64,000 bases of DNA from Gordionus sp. m RMFG-2023 (taxonomy: Eukaryota > Nematomorpha > Gordioida > Chordodea > Parachordodidae), in the NCBI RefSeq assembly GCF_954871325.1, contig NC_088779.1:23004846-23068845 (forward strand), in the 5' to 3' direction. A model generated the notes under the pieces. That model saw only the letters and a list, made by a program, of their open reading frames with translations. It made no database searches and was not told where the DNA came from. The stretch's first letter is position 1; the number at the start of each line of letters is the position of its first letter. The position numbers and the translations under genes are program-made. Below, one piece after another: positions 1-11,134 of the stretch.

Positions 1-9
1 AATTACACA

Positions 10-833
10 CGATTTAAATATATGCATAATATAAACAATTCATGATCATGATATCTCTCGTTAACCGATAAATTTTTTCATTAAAATAAAATAGAAATAT
101 AATATGTCGAGGAGACTGGGGCACATAGAAATGGTGTTTATAAAAATGCCTTAAAAAATTTAAAAGCATTAACTAAAATAATAGGTTATCGCAAATGGTA
201 ATTTGTTAACTCCTCTACCTAATATTTGATATTGTTTTTTCCTTCGTTATATTAATATTTAAATTCTCATGGCCGCAAAAAAATGGGGCAAAAATTCCAG
301 GGCTTTGAAAACAGAGTTGTAGACCCTACTTATAAAAAATGGTTCAAGTTTGGGTTCAGTGAAAATTTCTGAACTAAGTTTGGGTTCATGTGGATTCAGA
401 GTTTGATGTCCAGTTTTGAAAATTTAAATTTACATAAAATGAATACACTAAATAAACGATTCTACGAAAAATGTTTTTAATATTGAAAATAAAAACAATT
501 ATAGTTCAGTAAAATAATTGGGTTTGAAGGAAACTATAAAAAAAACCAAATGCAAAATTTAAAATTAATAATTTATTAACACACAAAATAAATAATGAAA
601 TATTTTTTATTATAAACAATTGCGTCACTAGCCACACGTCCAAAAGAATATAAGGGTAAGACCCCCCCCCCCCCCTTACACACATACATTCCATTTTGCG
701 GGCTTTAGTAATATTATTTGATTTTCGGTAGGGTTTTCATTTAATATCTTATATTCTATTTATACTAAGATCGTAAGATGAATACAAATTCTTACAATCT
801 TCCATTTTTATACGTATATCAAATTTTTGAATT
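10..833. repeat. Upstream duplicated block, copy 1
   Basis: This stretch matches 4050-4826 in the same orientation with scattered substitutions and small indels. Shared landmarks are the start near ATATGCATAATATAAACAAT, a GAGGAGACTGGGGCACAT-like string near 112, and the block around AAATGAATACACTAAATAAA. A poly-C run lies at 661-675. Each copy precedes a signal-peptide cassette, so the block was probably duplicated along with the gene. I see no coding potential in it. Confidence 0.75.
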
Positions 834-895
834 CTACCAACAATCTTTGCCAAGAATATCATACGTAGAAGATAAATGTATAATTAATTAATATT
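834..895 (+). promoter_or_regulatory. Conserved 5' block of the secreted-inhibitor family, copy 1
   Basis: The block reads approximately CTACCAAYAATCTTTGCCAA, then a short spacer, then AAGATAAATGTATAAT. It starts 161 bp before the signal-peptide ATG at 995. Closely related blocks lie 159 bp before the ATG at 6053 and 130 bp before the ATG at 25797. Conservation at a near-constant distance in otherwise drifting AT-rich DNA suggests core promoter and 5' UTR function. That is inference. Confidence 0.55.
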
Positions 896-994
896 TTATT
901 ATAAATATATAAAAGCATATAATATATATAAATGAATTTATTATTATAAACTTTATTCATTTTTTTTTAATCATTAATTTAAAAAAAATCTAGT

Positions 995-1132
995 ATGAAA
1001 TATCTAGCAAATATTATTGCCTGTCTGGTTATTCTAGGTAGGTAATTATACACAATTGACAAAGAACAAATATATTGAAATAATAAATTTTAGGCTTAGT
1101 TGATCATATCGCAAGAATCAATGCTAGACGAA
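995..1132 (+). CDS. Orphan signal-peptide exon pair (partial secreted-inhibitor gene or alternative first exons)
   Basis: Exon 1 (995-1037) encodes [15 protein letters not shown], a basic start followed by a hydrophobic core typical of a signal peptide. A 56-nt GT-AG intron follows, then exon 2 (1094-1132), giving LVDHIARINARR. Both junctions are phase 1, exactly as in the Kunitz gene at 6053, to which it is nearly identical. No cysteine-rich exon was found between here and the next cassette. Either the gene lost its 3' end when duplicated, or these exons are an alternative promoter and signal peptide that could splice in frame to the Kunitz exon at 10971. Which is true cannot be seen from DNA alone. 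Confidence 0.6.
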
Positions 1133-1899
1133 GTAAAATTATGATTTTAATTTTTTATCGATAATTTTATTACATTTAATCCTAAATTACGACGAGACCG
1201 AACAAGGTCTAGCAGGTTAATAATCTACGAAATTGATAAAATATTTTAATGTGTATAGTTTATAATTAAAAAACAGAAATTCATAAACATTAACTATTTT
1301 AGTTTAAAATTTATAATAAATTTACTTAATTGATATTTACAAATTTTATGTTTCAATAATTGCTAATTGTAGAGTTGGTAAAACATACTTTTTATATGTA
1401 TCTACATACAGACACAATTTCTCTAAGATACATTTTTACTATAAATATGTAAGATGTGCATAACAGGGTTGCCAGGTCAAAATTCTCAAATTGTGGGAGA
1501 AATTCGGTATTTTGTGGGAGTAATATAAAAATTGTGGGAGAAATATGAAAATTGCTAAAAAAAAATTTTTGCGGGCCGAAGGAGAATTGACTTAGTTATC
1601 CGCTTATTATTTTTTATAAATATAAAATCGAATCTATTTTCCAAATAAATAGGTAATTATTTTTCAAAATAAAATAGCCAACTATTTAAAATAAAAGATT
1701 CGATATAGATTTAAAAATATTTTTATCATATACTCACATCTATTAAAAAAAAGGAAAAATCGCAAGCATTAAAAAAACGTTGTATTTGGAAGGATATAGG
1801 CTGTATTTGTTTTTTCTCCCCTTGAAAAAACGTTGTGTTTGGAAATGGCCTTGTAATTTATATATTAATTAACATAAATCGTTATTATTTATAGAATAA

Positions 1900-2040
1900 A
1901 AAATTTTATTAAAATCCTGTTCAAAGTCATTTTCTTTGTTTCATAAGAAGAGACGAATTTATTGTATCCAATTTTTCATATTCTACCAATAATCTATGCC
2001 AAAAAATTTTAATATGTAAAAGATAAATATATAATGCAAA
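1900..2040 (+). promoter_or_regulatory. Conserved 5' block, orphan copy
   Basis: It holds both halves of the family block: GTCATTTTCTTTGTTTCATA near 1927, and CTACCAATAATCTATGCC followed by AAAAGATAAATATATAAT near 1983-2036. It matches 5800-5950 upstream of the Kunitz gene and 25600-25740 upstream of the three-antistasin gene. No signal-peptide exon follows within the expected 130-165 bp, so it is probably the leftover 5' end of a lost or rearranged member. Confidence 0.45.
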
Positions 2041-2499
2041 AAAATTGCTACGTTTGAAATTTAATCGGTACCTTTTAGTTGATTTAGATATAAAAAATTT
2101 CCTTATATAAGATTATTTATTAAAAGATTTGGCTTTATAGATGAAACATGCGTGATTTGAAAATATTTATGTTAAAGATTTTGGATAAGGATTCTCTGGA
2201 TGGAGTAATAAATAGAGTTATGTTTCATATATTATATAGGAAAAATCTATATGTAAGAAGGGTATTTGTTGATACTCCAGAGATATCAGATAAAGTAGTA
2301 AAATTACTGGGAAATGCATGAAATAATCTATAGACTAAAATATTTTGATTAATAAACTATTTCAAAATAAATTACAATATGCGTATTTCTTTGTAAATTT
2401 ACAAAAAATTATAAAGTTAATTACATAATACAACTTTCAGAATACATTTGATTTTAAAAGTTGTCCATAAAAATATAAGCCGTGATTGACATTAATGTG

Positions 2500-2700
2500 A
2501 TGGCACATAAAAATATATGACACTCCGTGCCGGAATCTTTATAAGGAAATAAGGCTGGATCTGACATTTTATAAGATTTTAACGGGCCAGCTGGGAATCA
2601 GAAAAAAATTTATCGGGTTCGGACGGGTGTAAAACATTAAAATAACGCGTGGGTCAGGCAACTTGTGTAAAAATTATTAAGATCCATGCCGGAATGTAAC
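2500..2700. repeat. GC-richer relic with duplicated GTGCCGGAAT-type motif
   Basis: CCGTGCCGGAAT (about 2527) and CCATGCCGGAAT (about 2684) flank a block richer in G and C (ACGGGCCAGCTGGG, GGTTCGGACGGGTG) than its surroundings. The composition resembles the GGCCCGG-type blocks near 33.3, 34.1 and 48.3 kb. It is likely the decayed end of a DNA transposon; the family was not determined. Confidence 0.35.
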
Positions 2701-4049
2701 GAATTACTTTTCTAAAGTAACTTTTGAACTACAAATTATACATAAGTTTTATTTCATAATTTTAAATTATATAAAATAATCCGGTTGTTTCAATAATATT
2801 CTGTAATAATTCCTAGTTTGGTTGGATTATTATCTTAAAAAATTGCTTTTAAAAAATATTTCGTATAAACCTTGGGGAGGGGGGTCCTGAAAATTTATAG
2901 ATGGGCTTGATATATTTAAAAACCTCATCACAATACATGAAAATAAAACCTTATATAATAATAGAAAAATAAAAATATGGCCAAAGCATATTTATAAAAT
3001 TTTTATTATATTTCAATAAAGTTCTAAAATTTTTAAAACCAGATTCTGGATTCAACATATTTTATTATATATTGGTAAGCTGAGAAGATCTTTAAATGTA
3101 TTAGATTGATTGTCTAAGAATGTATTTAGATGCAGATACTCTCCGATATAAATTTTTTTCTAATTATGTAATGTATATAAAGCTTAATTTTGGATTCTAT
3201 CGAACTGAGCTAAAAAAATTTTTGGAATTAATATCTTATTTACTTACAAAATATATAATTAAATGAAAAATAATCATTGTAAACAAAACATATTAAATAA
3301 TAATTGTTAAATTTCAATAGTAGAATCTTCCCAAAATTTAGATCATTAAGGCACCCCCGTTTATCTGTTTAGACATTCTTAACTACACTAAAAAGTTTTT
3401 ATACCGGGGCACTTGATGGTAAAAGGGTATTATGTTTTATGAATACCAACTTTATATTGGGATAATCTTTAACACTTTATAAAATAGAATCATCCGAAAT
3501 ATGATGAATATCAAAATTTATATCATTATTATGTTGAAATAGTACATCTAAATCTAAATTTACCATGTTGTAGTCCATTGTGTATAATAAAATTTGTCTG
3601 GTTTATTTATCTAATTAAATAACTCGAACATATTATTTTACCTCTAAAAATATATTTAGAAATATATAATGATATATCTAGTAACAGATATTATTATCTA
3701 GACACTTTAATAACTTAAAATTATTATTATTCCATGAATTTACATAGTCAACAATATTTCATAAAATTTTGCCTATAGTGTACGAAAATTCTTAAAAATT
3801 TGAGAAAATTCACCTTTCTATAAAATGGATAATATTCTAAGGGCTTCATACCCAACCTCTGATAAGATAAGAAATAAATTGTGTATAAATGAATGAACCT
3901 ATTATGGAGTATTAGGCTCCAGAAAACAAAAAATAGAATAAATGTAAGAGTCTGAAAATTGATATAAATCATGTACATTTAAAACCATATTAAGGAGATC
4001 TTTTCATGATATTGACTATGATACTGATGCTATTTAAGTCATATCCCAT

Positions 4050-4826
4050 AAATTTTAAATATATGCATAATATAAACAATTGCCGATAAATTTTTTCAAT
4101 AAAATAAAATTGAAATAAGATGTCGAGGAGATTGGGACACATAGAAATGGAGTTTGTAAAAATGCCTATAAAATTTAGGAGCATAAACTAAAATAATTGA
4201 ATATCGTAAATGGTAATTTGTTAACTCCTCTACCTAATGTATATGATATGTGTTTTTTTCTTCATTTTATTAATATTTAAATTCTCATGGCCGAAAAAAA
4301 GGGGCAAATATTAAAATATCAGGGCGTAGAAACCAGGGTTGTGAACCCTCCTATCAAAATAAGTGTTCAAGTTTGAGTTCAGTGAAAAACTAAGCTAATT
4401 TCTCATTTGGATTTATGGTGTGATGATTTACATAAAATGAATACACTAAATAAAAAAACGATTCCATGAAAAATGTTTTTAATATTGAAAATAAAAAAAC
4501 AATTACTGTTCAGTAAAATATCAGGGTTTGAAGGGTTCTGGTTTAGGGTTCGGGTCCACAACCCAGGTTAAAAAAAACACCAAATGCAAAATTAAAAATT
4601 TATTAACACACAAGATAAATAATGAAATATTTTATATCATAAACAATTGCCTCACTAGCCATTATACATGTGATTAGTCCAAAAGAATATAAGGGCGAAG
4701 TTATCCCCTACATTCAATTTTGCGGGCTTTAGTAATATTATTTGATTTTAGGTAGGGTATGATAAAGTTTTCATTTAATATCTCTACTTATACTGAGATC
4801 GTAGGATGTACACAAATTCTCACTTT
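4050..4826. repeat. Upstream duplicated block, copy 2
   Basis: This is the second copy of the block at 10-833, in direct orientation and about 4 kb away. Here about 1.05 kb of extra sequence (roughly 4830-5880) separates it from the promoter-like block, whereas in copy 1 the two are adjacent. The extra DNA shows no open frame and no clear terminal repeats. It contains two similar AAATGTTTGAKATGTACAGT strings, near 5576 and 5682. Confidence 0.75.
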
Positions 4827-5832
4827 CGTAAATTTAAAGATATATTTAAACATTAAAATTTGACTAGCTAAATTTTGTTCCAAATATATCTTAAAATGAA
4901 TAAGATTTTATCTATATTTCTATATGTTAATAAAAATGAATATTAAAAAAATTATATGAAAGATATTTATTATTGGAAATTTATTAAATTATTAAGTGTC
5001 TAATGGAAATTTGCCCACACTGCCCCTCAGTTTAATTATTATATTTAATAGAAATTAAAATTTTAGTATAAAAAGTGAAAATATACGGTTATTGATAAGT
5101 TAGCATCAAAATTTTAACCATAATCCGTAATTTCATAAAGCGCCATCTATTTTTTTCTTCAATATTTGGAGTCGATAGTGTCGCTAAGTTTTTGACATCG
5201 TTTTATAAAAGGTGTCTAAATAAAAAGCAATAAAAAAAATTCAAAAACATCTCCCTTTTTTGCTAAAAAATACAGGTAAACCAATATATGGCTCCTTTTT
5301 GTACCTATGAGCCTCTATATCTCAAGAATCAGGTGTGCTAATGAGCTAAAATAATAGGCTTTCTCATTTATTTACCTATCTAAATAATTCCAGATATCTT
5401 TAACAATTTTAAAAGGGGTCGGCCGAAGAGATTGAATATTTTTATGACATATTCATATCATAGTTAGGTATATTATAACAAAATTTTACTCTCTAAACTT
5501 TGATATTTTGCAAATGACATGATTTGTGTTTCATTCTGCATTCATTTTCATAAAGTTATATTCACAATAAAGATAAAATGTTTGAGATGTACAGTTTATA
5601 TTTTTATCTTTACCACATTTCTTCTATGCACTTTATAAATTAAAATTAAAACTTGTTTAATTAAATACCAGGAATCAAAATCAAATGTTTGATATGTACA
5701 GTTAATTTTATTATAAGTGTATATATATTATTATTAAAATTTTTTTAAACTAATTGTCATGAATGGCTAATTGATGCGTTTTTTTAAAAATAAATATATT
5801 AAAGAATGAATGTGTTTACTAAAATCCTGTTA

Positions 5833-5950
5833 GAGTCATTTTCTCTATTTCATAAGTATAAGAGAATTTAATTTGCAATCCTATTTCTTCTATTTTACCA
5901 ATAATCTTTGCCAAGAATATCTTATGTAAAAGATAAATGTATAATTTAAT
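5833..5950 (+). promoter_or_regulatory. Conserved 5' block upstream of the Kunitz gene
   Basis: GTCATTTTCTCTATTTCATA near 5835 is followed by TACCAATAATCTTTGCCAAG and then AAAAGATAAATGTATAAT at 5894-5950. The ATG of the Kunitz gene is at 6053. The same arrangement precedes the other cassette genes. It is inferred to contain the transcription start region. Confidence 0.55.
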
Positions 5951-6052
5951 TAATATTTTATTATAAATATATAAAAAAATAATATATATAAATTAATTTA
6001 TTATTATAAACTTTACTCATTTTTTTGGTCATTATTTTTTTTTAAATCTAGT

Positions 6053-9000
6053 ATGAAATTTCTAGCAAATATTATTGCCTGTCTGGTTATTCTAGGTAGG
6101 TAATTATACACAATTGATAAAGAACAAATATATTGAAATAATAAATTTTAGGCTTAGTTGATCATATTTCAAGAATCAATGGTTCTCACGGTAAAATTAT
6201 GATTTAAATTTTTTATCGATAATTATAATACATTTAATCCAAATTTATGATGAGACTTAACAAGGTCTAGCCGGTTAATAATCTACGAAATTGATAAAAT
6301 ATTTTAGTAGGGGAGACTAGGGTTAGGTAAACTCCGGAGTTTGGCAAACCACTTAATCTTATTTTAAAATTAAATATACCATAAGGTTAAAATTTTATCA
6401 TAATATGGTTTTATTAGGTTTACATCTATAGACAAAAAATCTTTTGAAATAATTAATTTTAAAAATTTTATTTAAGAAATAAAATTTTTAAAATTTTCTA
6501 AAGATTTTTACATGACAGAATTTTAATTTTTATTAACATTTATAATCGTTTATATGTAAACTAAATTTCACAGCAAAGTTTAAACACTCTTCTATTTGGA
6601 AAAGTTTTATGTGTATTTATTATATCTAGATATAGCAATCATGATTTGTCAACTTAGAGCTAGAGGGGTTTGCTAAACCATACATGTCAATTATGGCAGT
6701 TAATAATGAAAAATATTTTAAAATCTTGAAAAGGCATTTTCATAGCTGTTTATGCTGGGTATTTCTGATTTATACTAAGAAATAAATCCTAATCTCTCCT
6801 TAAGATTTTTATTTTTTATGTCCAAAATGTTTATTAAACAAAATAAAATTTCGATTTATATATATAATTAGCTTCAATTTATAAGTTATTTTGAACAATA
6901 AAACAATAAAATTATTCTATATGTATCATTATTATTAAATAAAAATGCATTTCAATTTATTATGGCCTAAAAAAACTAATGGTTTAGGAATCCCCTTGAA
7001 GTGGTTTGCCTCAGTCCTATATCGGGGCTTGTTGGACAAATTTTCACTTTTACAAAAAATAAAATTTAAAAAAAAAGGTTTTTATTCTTAAAATTTTTAT
7101 AAGGCAACTTTATAGAATATAGTTTTAGGTACCTAATCAAATATTATTTTTTTTATATTATCTAAAAAAAACCAGAATCTATAGCCAATTTTTTAAAAAT
7201 TGGTTTGACAAACCCCAGTCTCTCCTATGTATCATTTATATATTAAAAAATAGAAATTTATAAACTTAACTATATTAGTTATGTAAAATTTATAATAAAT
7301 TTAATTGATATTTAACAAATTTTATAGTTCATTAATTTCTAATTGTAGAAAGATATTTTTCTTATGTATCTGCTTACAGATACAATTTCTCTATGATACA
7401 TTTTACTATAATGTAAAGTGTGTAATTTAGAATTCCATTGTTAAAATTTTAATATTGAAGTGCTAAAAAAATTTATTGATAATATTATCTAGTATTGTTA
7501 AACAGCATTTTCAAAAACAGCTAAGCCAATGTTTTTGTCAATTATATTACGAAAGACTTGAGATTTTGCTCATTGATGGCAGAAAGTTTTGGACATCTAT
7601 TAACGAATCTCGAGGTTTGCATAACATTTTTTGACTGAAATGTTGGGTTAGCATATAACCCTTTAACAAAATCTTATCTATACACCAAATATATAATTAA
7701 ATTAACCCTTTCGGTTGCAGTAGTGCAAATATAAAACCACCTGTCAACCTTTATATCTTCTAAAGGAGTTGATCATATAAAATGAAACCACTACAAATAT
7801 ATTAAGATACTTATTCATATGTGTGTGGAGGTTGTATTTAAAAAAAAATTTCCACGCATTTATTAAAAATACGGTATCATATAAATTTTATGAGAAAACT
7901 TAAGTATTAATTCTTTCTTGGAGCACAGCAATTTCATAAGCATGCAATTTACAATATAACATATTAATATGTTTTTACTATTGCAACAATCATGCCAAAA
8001 CACCTAATCATTTTCCATTTTTAAATATATTAAATATTTTAAACATTTAATAAAATATTATATTTTAAATGATCATATAAAATGTGTGAACATAGTCAAC
8101 GCCACGCAGGAATAAACCATGTAATAAATATGGGGTTAACAGCCGTCCACATTAGGAACCATCTAGAATCCACAAATTTATCTCAAATAGATGGCTTAAG
8201 ACCTTATGATATGACAACCATACCTCAGGTCCTCGGCAAATCAGTGATATGGGACTGCACATGCTTCTCTCTATTCCCCTCAAACTTAAATTTCAATCCA
8301 CTTACAGGCAGAAACTAAAAAGATTAATTATTATAATTTTAACAACTTCATATTTACTCCAATAGTGATTTCCACAAATAGTCACTTTTCCTATTAAAAA
8401 ATCTAGGCAATAAAATATTGGTTTTTTTATAAACGAAGCCAGAGAATTTTTATATAGTAACTAAGAAATTGAAATAGAAATTTTTAAACATAATTATGGC
8501 TCCTTTTTGGGAACTCAATTATAAAATTGTATTATGTAATTACATAGTTTTTTATTTTTATAATGTTTTATGTATCTTAATTTGATCTTATATTGAGATA
8601 AACCAAATAAATCTTTAATACAAAAAAAAAATCATATATCTATATAACCTAATTAATTTTTAGTTATGGCTTAAATTGATCAAAAATATCTTCATTTAAT
8701 GAATACTTATGAAATAATGTTTTTTTAAAAATTATGTCTAAATGATAGGCCCTAACTTTTTTTTATTTTTAATTGTTAACATATTGTGAGTGAATAGATT
8801 TGCATTCTTACGACCCAAAAACTGTGTTTTAGCAGGTGGACCAGGTACACATACCATGTGTATCTGCACACTACACCAAAATTTTAAGCTTATTTTAATA
8901 GGGGGAAAATTAAAACAGCTTACAAACAATAATGATCATTATAATTATCCTCCAATAAACGATTATAAACATTGTATTGCACAAAGTCTTTGCAATCCTG

Positions 9001-11134
9001 CCCAGCCTGGATGTTACTTCAATAAATGTAAATTTTGTCCTGGATCATCCCAAATAAAAGAAAGACTTATTATATTATTTGATACGAATTCAATAGATTA
9101 TATATCATTTAAACAATGGTTGGTAGTTGATAGAACTACGCTCGAAACGCTGACAAAATCAGCTTATAAATTCCTAGATTATTTAATTGAGAAATTAGAC
9201 AATTTGATTCCACATTCATTTATAGCATCACAACAATCATTATTTCAAAACAATTTAAAATCTAATTTAAATGTTGGCGAATACTTAGTTATTGCTGACT
9301 TTTCGGAAAATTATGCATTTTTAGTGCAAGACCATGCACAGGGATTTCATTGGACAAATAATCAGTCCACTATTCACCCTTTTATCATTTTTTATCGTCA
9401 GGACAACACTATAAAACATATAAGTTTAGTGGTGATATCAGATTGCTTAAAGCACAATGCCTGTGCCTTTTATTTATTTCAAACTAAAATGATCTTATTT
9501 TTAAAAGAAAGATTTGATATATTGACCAAAATTTATTATTTTTCTGATTGGGGCCGTAATCCAATATAAAAATAAAAAAAATTTCATAAATCTCTATAAT
9601 CATGAATGTGATTTTGGTATAAAGGCCGAGTGGCATTTTTTTGCTACAGCTCATGGAATAAGTCCGTGCGACAGTTTAGGAGGTATTACAAAACGGCTAG
9701 CAGCTCGAGCTAGTTTGCAACTGCCATATCAAAACCATATTTTGACACCAATGGATTTATTCGACTTTGCAAAAAATAATATACATGGAGTAAATTACAT
9801 TTTTGTAAGCAATAATGAATACAATAATATGGAAAATCATCTAGAAAGCAGATTTTTGAGAGCAAAAAGAATTCCGGGAACACAAAAATACCATGCTTAT
9901 ATTCCCCTTGATGAAAATAAAATTAAAGTCAAAATTTATACCAATTCTTTAGATAATTTAATATATGATATATTGTAAACATAATTATGAATTATTATAT
10001 TATATGTAATTATGCATTTCAGAAAAATAAAGTTATAAATTGGTTTAGAATTATTTTGTCAAGTAATTTTCAGTCACAACATGTTAACAATTAAAAATAA
10101 AAAAAAGTTAGGGCCTATCATTTAGACATAATTTAAAAAAAAACATTATTTCATAAGTATTCATTAAATGAAGAATATATTTATATATAAAGTTTTAATA
10201 TAAATTATTAAAATTTATTGAGAGTTAAAACTTTGCAATAAAACTTAACGTGTTATTATATATCATAATAAAATTTGAATTCGTTTGTGCAAAAATCTTA
10301 TGTATTTCACCAAAATATTATCTTATAATATAAATTTATTATTTGCATATAATTTCAAAAGATCTTCTTTTGTCAATAATGCATGATAATAAAAACTATA
10401 TTAAGGACTACATTTAAAAATATTCCAGTGTATTTAATTTTAAAATGAAATTTAATGGCTTGACCCGCCCGGTCTTTAATAATTTTTTTAATTTTATAGG
10501 CGATTAACAGAGGTTTCATTTAAAATATAGAAAGAGTAAGGTTTTATAAATATATTATTCTAATTTTAGAATGTTTGTACAAACAATACAGAATTCGATT
10601 TAAACGTAACATAAAAAAAACAAACTCGGACATCTTAAATCTTAAAAAATCAATGATTGTTAACATTTTATTTTTTAATGTTTTGAAATTATAAAAATTA
10701 TCTTTATATTCAACACGCAAACTTGAAATATTTAAGGCAATTAATAATTTCTTTAAAATTGATAATCATAATTCCATTAATTGATTTATCAAAAATAATT
10801 TTGAATATCATTTTTATATCATAAAAATCATCTTTTGATATAATTAATATGAAGTTCAGGAATTTGAAGTTTATAAAACGAAATATGACATATAGCTAAC
10901 AAATAGCAGTTACAACAGTATATTATTTATATAATATATAAAATAATATTTAAATTATTTTATAACTCAGAATGTCATTTACCAATGGATGTTGGACCAT
11001 GCAAAAATTATATTGAAAGGTGGTATTACAACGCTGGAGAAAGAAAATGTTTACCATTTAACTATGGGGGTTGTTACGGAAATTCAAATAATTTTTCATG
11101 CAGGGGAAATTGTCAAAGGGCTTGCGTTAGATAA
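6053..11134 (+). CDS. Secreted single-domain Kunitz-type (BPTI) protein
   Basis: Three exons (6053-6095, 6152-6190, 10971-11134) splice in phase 1 to give 81 aa. Residues 1-16 are a signal peptide ([15 protein letters not shown]), residues 17-28 a short linker, and residues 29-79 a Kunitz domain. The six canonical cysteines are C29, C38, C54, C62, C75 and C79, with BPTI spacing (8, 15, 7, 12 and 3 residues between them). GPCK puts Lys39 at the P1 position, as expected for trypsin- or plasmin-like targets; YYNAG, FNYGGC and the NNF motif are typical. An extra cysteine, C71, lies where BPTI has Ser47. Kunitz proteins inhibit serine proteases or, in venoms, block channels; which applies here is unknown. 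Intron 2 (4780 bp) holds a MITE, a LINE scrap and a DNA transposon. Confidence 0.85.
6310..7225. mobile_element. TA-target MITE (Tc1/mariner-like ends), 916 bp
   Basis: The ends are GGGGAGACTAGGGTTAGGTA and, read inward from the right, GGAGAGACTGGGGTTTGTCA, flanked by TA at 6308-6309 and 7226-7227. The orphan cassette paralogue keeps the uninterrupted site near 1250, which confirms the insertion. The interior is AT-rich with no transposase frame, so it is non-autonomous. A truncated relative lies at about 33610-34035. Confidence 0.75.
8079..8318 (+). mobile_element. LINE fragment: C-terminal restriction-like endonuclease region
   Basis: An open frame of 78 codons from 8082 shows [11 protein letters not shown], then [19 protein letters not shown], then KSVIWDCTC. 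This order (RH motif, LEP-x-GL-x-x-x-DG-x-RPDG, VWDATC) is that of the C-terminal domain of a LINE family seen again, in minus orientation, at 41.0-42.5 and 46.6-47.5 kb. The reverse transcriptase part is absent, so this is a short decayed scrap in intron 2 of the Kunitz gene. Confidence 0.6.
8690..10173 (+). mobile_element. DNA transposon with ~93-bp terminal inverted repeats, 1484 bp, superfamily not assigned
   Basis: The left end (8690-8782) starts CTTCATTTAATGAATACTTA. The right end (10081-10173) is its inverted copy with few mismatches, ending TAAATGAAG. A 5-bp direct repeat AATAT flanks it (8685-8689, 10174-10178). Inside is one interrupted plus-strand coding region with DDE-like landmarks (next entry). 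Repeat arms this similar suggest fairly recent insertion into the Kunitz gene's second intron. Confidence 0.75.
8790..9978 (+). pseudogene. Transposase-like gene of the 1484-bp TIR element, disrupted
   Basis: An open stretch (to 9569) encodes a CICTLHQN start, a cysteine cluster ([18 protein letters not shown]), then [37 protein letters not shown] and YYFSDWG. The reading then continues out of frame through [18 protein letters not shown] and [12 protein letters not shown] to 9978, ending with the RIPGTQKYH and IYTNSLD motifs. I recognise this as a protein widespread in animal genomes as a repeat. Its DFSENY, YFSD and FFATAHG-PCD landmarks suggest a DDE/D RNase-H-like transposase, but I cannot name the superfamily. 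A frame change and sequence loss lie near 9555-9620; the region after SDWG lacks the usual continuation. It is therefore inactive here. Confidence 0.6.

Larger units (their letters stand above)
1133..4049. other. AT-rich intergenic or intronic DNA, no gene seen
   Basis: From 1133 to about 1440 it continues the paralogy with 6191-7425, lacking the MITE present there; the empty MITE target lies near 1250. A short AAACAGGGTTGCC-like start near 1462 precedes three ATTGTGGGAGAAAT-like repeats (1485-1545), probably a transposon end. Apart from the promoter-like block and the GC-richer relic listed separately, I see only A/T-rich drift. Two short open frames near 3748-4184 look like chance. Confidence 0.5.
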
